In this document: piece after piece, positions 1 through 6,800 of the stretch
Numbering within the stretch: the first letter of the stretch is position 1
Layout of the letters: each line of letters opens with the position of its first letter
NCBI GenBank assembly: GCA_016192205.1
Contig: JACPUP010000012.1
Location: forward strand, 1-7,100
Length of the DNA: 7,100 nt
Origin: Candidatus Kerfeldbacteria bacterium
GTDB taxonomy: Bacteria > Patescibacteriota > Patescibacteriia > SBBC01 > JACPUP01
Direction of reading: 5' to 3'
The notes under the pieces: generated by a model
Databases searched by the model: none
What the model was told of the DNA's origin: nothing
Seen by the model: the letters and a program-made list of their open reading frames with translations, nothing else
Translations under genes and position numbers: made by a program

Positions 1-1
1 C

Positions 2-30
2 TTGCTTGGAGGAACGATTTGTGGTATGAT
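2..30 (+). promoter_or_regulatory. Sigma70-type promoter of gene 1 with extended -10
   Basis: A -35-like TTGCTT (2-7) and a -10 TATGAT (25-30) are separated by exactly 17 bases. The -10 is preceded by TGG (22-24), the extended -10 signature. Transcription would start near base 37, giving a leader of about 55 bases before the GTG at 92. The core acgatttgtggtat (14-27) recurs exactly upstream of gene 2. The window begins only one base before the -35, so upstream operator sites cannot be judged. Confidence 0.7.
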
Positions 31-33
31 GCG

Positions 34-62
34 GTTAGCTGTGAGGATGGGACAGCGGTAAC
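34..62 (+). other. Leader hairpin in gene 1 mRNA
   Basis: GTTA (34-37) pairs with TAAC (59-62) and GCTGT (38-42) pairs with ACAGC (52-56). A two-base bulge (57-58) separates the two helices and the loop is nine bases (43-51). It lies at or just after the predicted transcription start, so the full or inner helix would sit at the extreme 5' end of the mRNA. Such 5' hairpins often protect transcripts from decay; that role here is inference. No known riboswitch family is recognised. Confidence 0.35.
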
Positions 63-76
63 AATAACGAAAAAGC

Positions 77-84
77 GGAAGAAG
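77..84 (+). promoter_or_regulatory. Ribosome binding site of gene 1
   Basis: The purine-rich ggaagaag lies seven bases before GTG 92. It is an imperfect Shine-Dalgarno sequence but well placed. It supports the GTG start, because the ATG codons further upstream in this frame (26, 29 and 47) run into a stop at 59-61, with another stop at 65-67. Confidence 0.5.
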
Positions 85-91
85 AACAACC

Positions 92-3000
92 GTGCAAAAA
101 CGGCAGGGTCATAAACATCAGGGGGAATATCACGTCTTCAGGCAGAAGGCCTGGTTTTTCGCGTGCATCGCTGCAGTCGCGCTCCTGACCCCAGCGGTCG
201 GACTCGCCTTTACCGAGCCGAGTGAAGCCCCGCCCGGCGGCGCGGCCGCAGCCCCGCTCAACACCTCGAACACCGAACAAACGAAGACCGGTACGTTGCA
301 CATTGGGCAGTCGGGTGTGGGCGGGAGCCTTTTCGCTGACTACGAGCTATGCCTCGGTGGTGTGTGTTATGACGATTGGAACGATCTTCCGGGCAGTTCA
401 GCGGTGGCCTTGCGGTCCGGGGCAACGAGCGCTCTTTTACCATTTGCGCCGTGGACGACAACCGGAGCAAACCCAACTGCGAATGCCGGATACATTTCCG
501 TCCGCGCCCAAACGAACCAGGGCTGGGCTCTCGGAGGTCAGGCATCGCCGAGGGATCCTATGGTGCCTTTCCCGACCGCCGGCGTGCTGGGCGTTTCGTC
601 GGATTCCACAGATGCAACCGAGGTCAGTAGTGGCGTGATGGGCTACGCGCTCGGTGAGAATGATATCGCCGTCTATGGTGCTGCGCTTGGGACGAACAGC
701 AAAGCCGGGTATTTTGCTGGGCCGCTCTTGGCGGGCAGGGTCGGAGTGGGCTTGTTTGGCAATGCCGCTGTCACTGGTCCAGAGAGTTTATTGCTTGTGA
801 ACAATGGTGTCGATGACGATGGTTCGATTTATGACGGCGCCGGTTTCTACGCGAGCACGACAGGCTCGGCCGTCTACGCCGAGCAGCAAGGTACGACCGC
901 GACCGCCTACGCCGGCTACTTCTCCGGCCGGGTGGCGGCCGTGGGGCGCGATGCGCAGGAACGCGTCCTGGAAGCCCGCTGTCAAGGCGATGCCACTCGC
1001 TGTCTCGTGGTGAATGGCTCGCGGAGTTCGGGTGGCTATGTCTGGCAACAGTTTGAGCACCTGGGGACCGAGAAATGGTGGTTCCGAACTGACACCGCTA
1101 ACTTTGCTTTCGGTCTCGCTGCCCGAACCGGCGGTCCTTCGCCAGCTCCGTACACAACAACGGATGTCCTGCGCATTACGCAGGACGGCAACGTCGGCAT
1201 TGCCGGTGCCACCCTCCCGAACCCGAAGCTCCTCGTGAATAAGGGCGTGGCCGACGCGGGGAACCCAAACAACGCCGTGGATATCCTGGCGAACGTCACG
1301 GACACCGGGCTCTACGTCGAGAACCCCGCGCCGGCTACGCCCGTCGTCGGTACCGACCAGTGGGCCGCCTACTTCTCCGGGGACACCAATGTCTTCGGCC
1401 GCATCTGCCTCAATGACGATGGCAGCCGCGCGAACTGCATCAGCGCCTGGCCGGCTGGCGGCGGGGGCGGGGGCAGCGGGCAGTGGACCTTGAATAGCGG
1501 GGCGAACCTCATCTTCCCGAACGACTCGTCGCGCAGAGTCGCCATCGGCGGGACAACGGACGCCGCGCCGTTCTTCTACGACCCCGGGGCGAATGTCTTG
1601 AGCTTGGACCGCGGTAACCTGGCGCTTCAGGGCGGCGCGCTCTACCTGAAGAATCCGCCTTCCCGCGGGGGCAGGCCGCCGTCGGAAGGCGGCGCGGCCG
1701 ACAGGGTCACGCCCGGCGAACGGCTGGCGGACCTGCTCAAACCCCGCGCAGCGCTCGCCGGCAGCGTGACAAACCCCCTCGGCCCGCCGCCCGTCCGCCT
1801 CTTCGTCCGCGACGGCGTCGTGAGCATCGAAGAGAGAGCGAGCGGCAATAAACTCGAGCTCGGCAACGCCGGCCGGGACATCGCTTCCAACAGCGACCTC
1901 TACCTCCGGCCGCAGTCGGTCGCCGGGGGGTCGAACGCTGCCCGATTGACCCTCCGGAACAGCCTGACGCAACTGGAGCTACCCTACCTCCAGCTCTCGA
2001 ACCCCGACCCCAACACGCCGCTCTCGATCAGCCACACCGGTGGGGCGACCTCACTGTCCGTCTCAAACACCAGCGCTGCTCTTGGGAGTCCAACGGTCTT
2101 GATTACGAACATCTCGACCTCGGGCAGCGGACACGGACTGCGGGCCATCCTCTCTGGGGCGAGCAACGGTTCGTCGAGCCTCTACGGTGACAACCCCTCA
2201 ACCGCGGGCTGGGCCGGGTACTTCGAGGGCCGCGTGAACATCACGAGCAGCCTGTGCTTCGGAGGATCGGGAGGATCAGGGGGAACCGACTGCCGGACCG
2301 ACTGGCCGACGCTGGCGAACCTCGGGGGAGTGGGGGGCCGGGGGTCGGGGTGGGCCAACTACGTACCGAAGTGGATTGACGCCAACACGCTCGGGAATTC
2401 GCAAATCATCGATAATGCGACCACCGTCGGTATCAACTACACCCCCGGAGCGAGCCAGGCCAGGCTGGTCGTCAACCAGAGTGGCGCCACCGGCGGCAGC
2501 AGCGGCGACGCGATCGCGGCGTTTGCGGACTCGACGAACTCGGCGGTCTACGCCAAGCAAGCGAACAATGGCGGGTGGGCCGGGTATTTTAGCGGACGCC
2601 TAGGTGTTTTCGGCGGCTTGACCGCCCTCGGCCCGACGAATAGCGAAGGTAGTGGTCTACGCGTGGGATTCGCCCAATGGTCATTTTTTGAAGGGGAGGG
2701 ATGGGATACGGTGACCCCGGTCGGTGGCAGCTGCACCATTACCGCCCCGGTCGGCGACGCCACTGCGAGCAACGGATCGTATGAAAGAATCACGACTTGC
2801 TTGTCAGGAACAACCTACACGACGACAGTCAACGCCGGCCTGCCACCAGGTAACTACACCATGTCCGTCCGCCTGCGCACCACGCACAATCACAGTACGG
2901 CCTACCAAATCCAGTATGGCGTTCAATTGCCCAGCGGATTTCAAAGCCGCAGCATTTCGGTCGTCGACTTTCCGTTGGTTGATCAGTGGAAAGTTTTTAC

Positions 3001-3571
3001 CATGGACTTCACGCTAGGCAATGAAACGGTTTTCCCGCGCTTCCAGTTTGCCATGAGTCTCCCCAGCATCGACATCGATACGATTTCGTTCTCGCCCATC
3101 TCCCGAGAACAACAGACCGCCTCTATCGACAGTGGCTGTTATCGAACTTCTTTTACCGGGACGGCAGCCGATACGAACCTCGTCGGCTTGCAGGGCCCCG
3201 TTCTTTCGAAATGCGCCGATGAGGATGGATGCGAAGTTGAACTCGTCTGGGGGCTCGGTGCCAACGTTGATGACACCGATGCCATCTCCACCGGCAAACT
3301 CTACGTCAGTAGTGCGGGCAGCCGCTTCACCCATACGGGTGTCGATAACACCACTCCAAATCTCGCCACCGCCTTTTCTTATACCGGATCAGTTTACAAC
3401 GGATGCGGCGGAAGTCCAGGTACCGATATTGTCATGTCCGCCAGACCCGGGGGGACGAACTATTGTCGACTGAATTATTATAATGGATGCATTGGTTCGG
3501 CCAACTGGCAATTAGCCCATGTAGCAGCCGGCGGCACACAGTTTACTTGCCAGGTTGAGATTTGCGATTAG
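92..3571 (+). CDS. Secreted modular fibre-like surface protein (CPR type)
   Basis: No specific function is recognised; this is an exported structural or binding protein of 1159 residues. A basic n-region (residues 1-19) and hydrophobic core (20-39) form a signal peptide, probably cut after A39. The mature start FTEP..PPGG..APLN is a hallmark seen in Patescibacteria surface proteins. Five copies of an xxYx..AGYFxG module lie near residues 193-217, 259-285, 406-437, 696-717 and 817-841. Three Cys motifs (C87..C92..W96; C439..C449..W453-P; C722..C734..W738-P) each precede a linker, and the last two linkers are Gly-rich. NVGI..KLLV-like segments (367-382, 779-794) and WANYVPKW (754-761) resemble phage-tail-like fibre peptides. 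Residues about 861-1003 look like a beta jelly-roll, possibly carbohydrate-binding. Residues 1005-1159 hold eight cysteines and are unassigned. The GTG start is the first start after in-frame stops at 59 and 65. The 2600-3571 end appears less GC-rich than 1400-2400. Adhesin or host-contact fibre is the best guess. Confidence 0.85.
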   Translation: MQKRQGHKHQGEYHVFRQKAWFFACIAAVALLTPAVGLAFTEPSEAPPGGAAAAPLNTSNTEQTKTGTLHIGQSGVGGSLFADYELCLGGVCYDDWNDLPGSSAVALRSGATSALLPFAPWTTTGANPTANAGYISVRAQTNQGWALGGQASPRDPMVPFPTAGVLGVSSDSTDATEVSSGVMGYALGENDIAVYGAALGTNSKAGYFAGPLLAGRVGVGLFGNAAVTGPESLLLVNNGVDDDGSIYDGAGFYASTTGSAVYAEQQGTTATAYAGYFSGRVAAVGRDAQERVLEARCQGDATRCLVVNGSRSSGGYVWQQFEHLGTEKWWFRTDTANFAFGLAARTGGPSPAPYTTTDVLRITQDGNVGIAGATLPNPKLLVNKGVADAGNPNNAVDILANVTDTGLYVENPAPATPVVGTDQWAAYFSGDTNVFGRICLNDDGSRANCISAWPAGGGGGGSGQWTLNSGANLIFPNDSSRRVAIGGTTDAAPFFYDPGANVLSLDRGNLALQGGALYLKNPPSRGGRPPSEGGAADRVTPGERLADLLKPRAALAGSVTNPLGPPPVRLFVRDGVVSIEERASGNKLELGNAGRDIASNSDLYLRPQSVAGGSNAARLTLRNSLTQLELPYLQLSNPDPNTPLSISHTGGATSLSVSNTSAALGSPTVLITNISTSGSGHGLRAILSGASNGSSSLYGDNPSTAGWAGYFEGRVNITSSLCFGGSGGSGGTDCRTDWPTLANLGGVGGRGSGWANYVPKWIDANTLGNSQIIDNATTVGINYTPGASQARLVVNQSGATGGSSGDAIAAFADSTNSAVYAKQANNGGWAGYFSGRLGVFGGLTALGPTNSEGSGLRVGFAQWSFFEGEGWDTVTPVGGSCTITAPVGDATASNGSYERITTCLSGTTYTTTVNAGLPPGNYTMSVRLRTTHNHSTAYQIQYGVQLPSGFQSRSISVVDFPLVDQWKVFTMDFTLGNETVFPRFQFAMSLPSIDIDTISFSPISREQQTASIDSGCYRTSFTGTAADTNLVGLQGPVLSKCADEDGCEVELVWGLGANVDDTDAISTGKLYVSSAGSRFTHTGVDNTTPNLATAFSYTGSVYNGCGGSPGTDIVMSARPGGTNYCRLNYYNGCIGSANWQLAHVAAGGTQFTCQVEICD
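1655..1692. repeat. Intragenic 9-bp inverted repeat
   Basis: CCGCCTTCC (1655-1663) and GGAAGGCGG (1684-1692) are perfect inverted copies around a 20-base GC-rich loop. The hairpin encodes a small peptide duplication, PPSRGG then PPSEGG (residues about 522-534). This opens a Pro/Arg-rich stretch between two beta-like segments (ALYLKN before, RLFVRDG after). It could be a small palindromic element inserted in frame, or chance in GC-rich coding DNA. Confidence 0.5.
2261..2278 (+). repeat. Tandem 9-bp repeat coding a Gly-Ser linker
   Basis: GGAGGATCG (2261-2269) is followed directly by GGAGGATCA (2270-2278). The two units encode GGS-GGS between C722 and C734 of gene 1, which lengthens the third Cys-x(n)-Cys motif compared with the other two. 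The copies differ only at a synonymous third position. The repeat is short and easily explained by slippage. Confidence 0.6.
2324..2354 (+). other. Putative G-quadruplex in gene 1 coding strand
   Basis: Four G runs of 5, 6, 5 and 4 bases (2324-2328, 2332-2337, 2340-2344, 2347-2350) are separated by loops AGT, CC and TC, with a further GGG at 2352-2354. This meets the usual G3+N1-7 definition, with at least four tetrads possible. Being on the coding strand, it would form in the mRNA. It encodes the Gly-rich linker after the third C..C..WP motif, so amino-acid demand alone could explain it, although synonymous glycine codons without G runs were available. Confidence 0.5.
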
Positions 3572-3663
3572 TTCGTCCTTGCATTTCGTTATAACCAATG
3601 CGGGATCGTACGTCCTGCGGCTCAATAATGCTTCAAACGGCACGGACGACATTGATTGAGATT

Positions 3664-3682
3664 AATGGGGTCAGCCACCATT
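3664..3682 (+). repeat. Left REP-like hairpin arm
   Basis: The sequence AATGGGGTCAGCCACCATT folds as AATGG/CCATT plus GG/CC with loop TCAG and a single bulged A (3677). Compared with the reverse complement of the right arm it differs only at 3667 (G instead of A) and 3679 (C instead of T). Those two bases pair with each other in the hairpin. Confidence 0.65.
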
Positions 3683-3693
3683 GAAGATATACT

Positions 3694-3722
3694 TTGACCG
3701 TCGACTTTTTATAGGGTGTACT
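3694..3722 (+). promoter_or_regulatory. Possible weak promoter inside the REP element
   Basis: TTGACC (3694-3699) is close to a consensus -35. A 17-base spacer leads to TGTACT (3717-3722), a poor -10 that keeps four of six consensus bases and lacks an extended TGn. If active it would start a transcript near 3729 that carries the right REP hairpin in the leader of gene 2. The evidence is weak, since hexamer matches of this quality arise by chance. Confidence 0.2.
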
Positions 3723-3763
3723 TGAAGACGGAAGGTGGGAAGGCCGAAGATACGAAAATAAAC

Positions 3764-3782
3764 AATAGTGGCTGACCCTATT
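3764..3782 (-). repeat. Right REP-like hairpin arm
   Basis: Read on the plus strand, AATAGTGGCTGACCCTATT folds as AATAG/CTATT plus GG/CC with loop CTGA and a single bulged T (3769). It is the inverted partner of the arm at 3664-3682, with 17 of 19 positions identical after reverse complementing. It is followed by a short T run (3781-3784) on the plus strand. Confidence 0.65.
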
Positions 3783-3819
3783 TTCACGTAGCGTTGGAGC
3801 GTCGCCTTCGTTCGGCAGG

Positions 3820-3836
3820 ACGATTTGTGGTATCAT
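3820..3836 (+). promoter_or_regulatory. Promoter core of gene 2 (extended -10)
   Basis: The 14 bases 3820-3833 are identical to 14-27 upstream of gene 1. They end in TGG (3828-3830) and TATCAT (3831-3836), an extended -10. No good -35 lies at 17 bases (TCGTTC at 3808-3813). Transcription would start about 5-9 bases after the -10, at 3841-3845, which is the ATGATG start of gene 2 itself. The mRNA would therefore be leaderless, in agreement with the lack of a Shine-Dalgarno sequence at the usual distance from 3841. Confidence 0.5.
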
Positions 3837-3840
3837 TCAT

Positions 3841-6800
3841 ATGATGTCGTCGCTGAAACAACACCCGCGACAGCTCATACTATCAGCCGCGAGCGTCGTC
3901 CTGCTCGCGCTCTTCGGCATTGTCGCGTTCCTGCCCGAGCGCGCGCCGGCCGTGACCGAGTGGGAACTCGTCCCGCCACCGCCTTCGGTGGCAACGGCGC
4001 AGCTCAAACGCGTGGTCGGCGCGTTCAACGGGCACTTGAACGGCTACTTCGTCTGGGGGGTAGGCGGCCACACGACCACTGATACCACGGGCGTCGTGGT
4101 GCGCTATGACCGGTACAACTGGCAGCCGTTCTCGTTCGGGTTTGGCGCGACCAAAGCGCGTCGGTTGCACGACGTGACCCAATGGCTTGAGGACCGCAGT
4201 CCGGCCAATCCGTCGAGCAGCGACGTCCACCATGTCTGGGCCGTGGGCGAATCCCAAGCCGGTGCCGGGCAGGGGGGCTTGTGGTACTCGCAGACGAGCT
4301 CGACGACGGGGACCGCGACGGTCTGGGACACCTGCGTGCAGACTGGGAGCAGTTGCGATGCGGTCAGCTTTGCCGGTTCCGAGACTGCGCCGGCTGAACT
4401 GACGAGCATCGACTCGTTGAACGCGACGACGTTGGTCGCTGGCGACGCCAACTGCCGCGTCTGGCTGTCGAATGATGCTGGCAGAACCTGGAGCCAGACC
4501 GCTGGTGCGCCGAACTGTCCGTCTGGTCAAGGGATTACCGCCATCCGGTTCGGCCGCGATTTCACCGCGGGCCAGGACTCGGTCGGGAATCAGCTGCGGC
4601 ATGCGTACCTGTGGGCGGTGGGGGAGCAAACGAACAGGATTTGGGTGAGCAGCAATCAAGGCCAGACGTGGGTGCAGCATAATCTCAATGTTTCGGCGCG
4701 CGATTGGACGGACGTCGCAGCCATCCGCGACGGCACCAACCTTCGCGTGTGGGCCGTCGGGCAGTCCGGCGCGATTCGGTTCCTGTCGTGCACCATAGCC
4801 ACCCAGTGCCTGACGCCGGGTCGGGTGTTCGTTGACGGCGCGCCCGGCGGCACGCTCGGCACCGGACCGCTCACCTCGGTAACGGCGATGATCGACACGA
4901 CCGTGACGACGCCGGTGACCAAAGCCTGGGCGACCGGTGGCACTCTTGGTGGGAATGACGGTGTGCTCTGGGCGTCGCAGAACGCAACGGCCGGCACGAA
5001 CGCGGTCTGGCGCCGGCAGAGCACGAACACGGTGAATGCGTTATTCGGCGTCAACGTCGTGAATCCGACGCACGGCTGGGCTGTTGGCGATGGAGCAGCG
5101 CTGTCCCAGCTGTCGCCGGGCAACGTCAATGGGTACGGCTGGATTGGGTCAGACACCTGCGCCAACGTCTGTAGCGGGGACATTGCCGCCTGCGAGCAGG
5201 GCGGCATTATCTGCGAGGGGGGGGTGCGGCGCGGCCAACCCCTGGGCTGGTTGAGCTTGAACTGCGCCAACGGCAACGTCTGCCAGACGAACGATTTCAA
5301 CTACGGCGTGAACCTGAAGCAAAAGCGGGAGGAAGTCGGCGTTGAAACCCAGTGCTCGGACGCGGACCAGGATCCGGACGTCGGTGCGCTCTCGGGCTTT
5401 GCCTGGGTCGGTGCGAGCGACCTGAACCAGACCATTGGCGGCGTGAGCTGCGCCTCCGACCCGAGCGTGTGCCGGCCCGTGGGCTGGCTGGCGTTCGAGC
5501 GGATGGCGTTTTGCGACGGCAATCCATCGGTGCCCTGTCAGAGCATCGCCGATTGTACCGCCTACACGCCGAACACCTGCAACCTCGCCGGCAGCAGCCC
5601 GCCCCTGCCGCCATTCGAAGCGCCGAATGCCCCCTCCCCCACCTTCTCCTTTAGGACGGCCTGTGCGAAAACCATCACCGATACCGTGCAGGAACGGTAT
5701 GTGCAAGCGCTCTATGATTATCGGTTCGGGCGGGTTGAGGGTTGGGCCCGTTTCATTTCATCAGATAGTATTGCGGGCGGTTCTGGGTGGGTGAAACTCC
5801 GCGGTCCGTACATGTGCGGCACGGCGTACTGCACGAACGATCGAACCCGCACCTGCACGGATAATAACGACTGCCGGCCGCCGAACACGCCGGAGAGCGG
5901 TTTCTGCGACAATTCGGTGCCGGGCGCAGGTTCCTTCGGCTCTTGCCCGACCTTGGCCGCGAACAATTCCCACTACGTCGATTGCACGGATTGTACGACC
6001 CATCCCGGCGCGGATCCGATCGATCCGAGCGATGATTACCTCACCTGCAGCATTTGCACGCACGTCAACACGGATGCGTGGTGGAACACGAATTTTACCC
6101 GCCGGAAGCAACTCACCGTGACGTTACCGGCCGGGAAGTTCGTCATCGGTCAATTGTACACGCTCACGTACGTGCTGGATGCTGACGCCTACGCGACCGC
6201 GCCCAACTACGACGGTTTGCGCGTGGTCTACCACTCGGCTTCGGGCAGCGTGCAGCTCGACCGTGACATCATTCACCTCTCCGACGGTTTAGAGGAAATT
6301 CGCTTTAAGTCGTATGCGGACATTGACCGAGGCAGGTCGAGCGATCGGTACTACCTCTACTACCGCGGTCCGGGTGACCCTCTTCCCGGGCCAGCGCCCC
6401 GCAACCTTGATCAGGTGTACTGGCTGTTCGAGGATTTTTCCATTGACGTTTTTGCAGGGTCAAACCCGCTCTGGGCCGTGGCGCAAGCGGCAGGCGACCC
6501 TGCGTGTTCGTACGCGGTGGTCAATGAATCCGGCAATGGCAAGCTCCGGTCGACCGGTGCGACGAATAACTGTATCGCGTACCGGAAGACGCCAGAGTTC
6601 CTTGATATCATTCCAGGATTCATGGAAGCCGACATTCGGCTCGATAACCGCAGCCCAGCGCTGCAACCCTCCCCGCAAGGCTCGCTCATTACTGTTGCGT
6701 TCAGCGGCGCGGTCATTGGTAGTTCGCAGTGGTGGGGCATTAATCGTACGCTCAATGAGGTTTTTATCTATAACGCGGGTCGGGTCGCCAGCGCGACTAC

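Larger units (their letters stand above)
3664..3782. mobile_element. Paired REP-like element (BIME/MITE-like)
   Basis: Two 19-base arms in inverted orientation flank 81 bases of unique sequence, about 119 bases in all. Each arm also folds alone into a hairpin of seven pairs with one bulged base and a four-base loop (TCAG or its complement). The organisation matches REP doublets that are mobilised by IS200-like RAYT transposases. The GGGTCAGCCAC core resembles motifs I recall near such transposases, but this was not searched. No transposase is present in the window, so the element would be non-autonomous. No clear target-site duplication is visible. The right hairpin is followed by TTTT and may attenuate read-through from gene 1. 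Confidence 0.6.
3572..3840. other. Intergenic region between the two surface-protein genes
   Basis: These 269 bases contain no credible gene. They look AT-richer than the flanking genes. The first 90 bases show only a weak imperfect stem (3578-3604, two G-U pairs, no T tract), so no convincing intrinsic terminator follows gene 1. The middle holds the inverted REP-like pair. The last 30 bases hold the promoter core of gene 2. Confidence 0.7.

Noticed and set aside
26..61. Short upstream open frame (ATG 26 to stop 59-61)
   Set aside because: Its start codon overlaps the -10 element and lies upstream of the predicted transcription start, so it would not be in the mRNA.
1463..1480. G-rich stretch considered as a second G-quadruplex
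   Set aside because: Only three runs of three or more Gs lie close together; the next run is 18 bases away. It is explained by the glycine linker at residues 456-463.
788..1972. Long open frame on the minus strand inside gene 1 (394 codons)
   Set aside because: It lies wholly opposite a coding region with signal peptide and recognisable repeats. Its translation is rich in Arg, Val and Ala with no recognisable domain, typical of an antisense shadow in GC-rich DNA.
3578..3604. Possible terminator hairpin after gene 1
   Set aside because: The stem has two G-U pairs, an 11-base loop and no following T tract, so it does not meet intrinsic terminator criteria.
3633..3836. A 67-codon minus-strand open frame in the intergenic gap
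   Set aside because: It spans both REP-like arms and the gene 2 promoter core, and its sequence shows no family likeness.
3883..5706. Several minus-strand open frames opposite gene 2 (3883-4680, 4656-5300, 5149-5706)
   Set aside because: They overlap one another and the propeller-coding strand, have no ribosome sites or domains, and reflect GC-rich third positions of the real gene.
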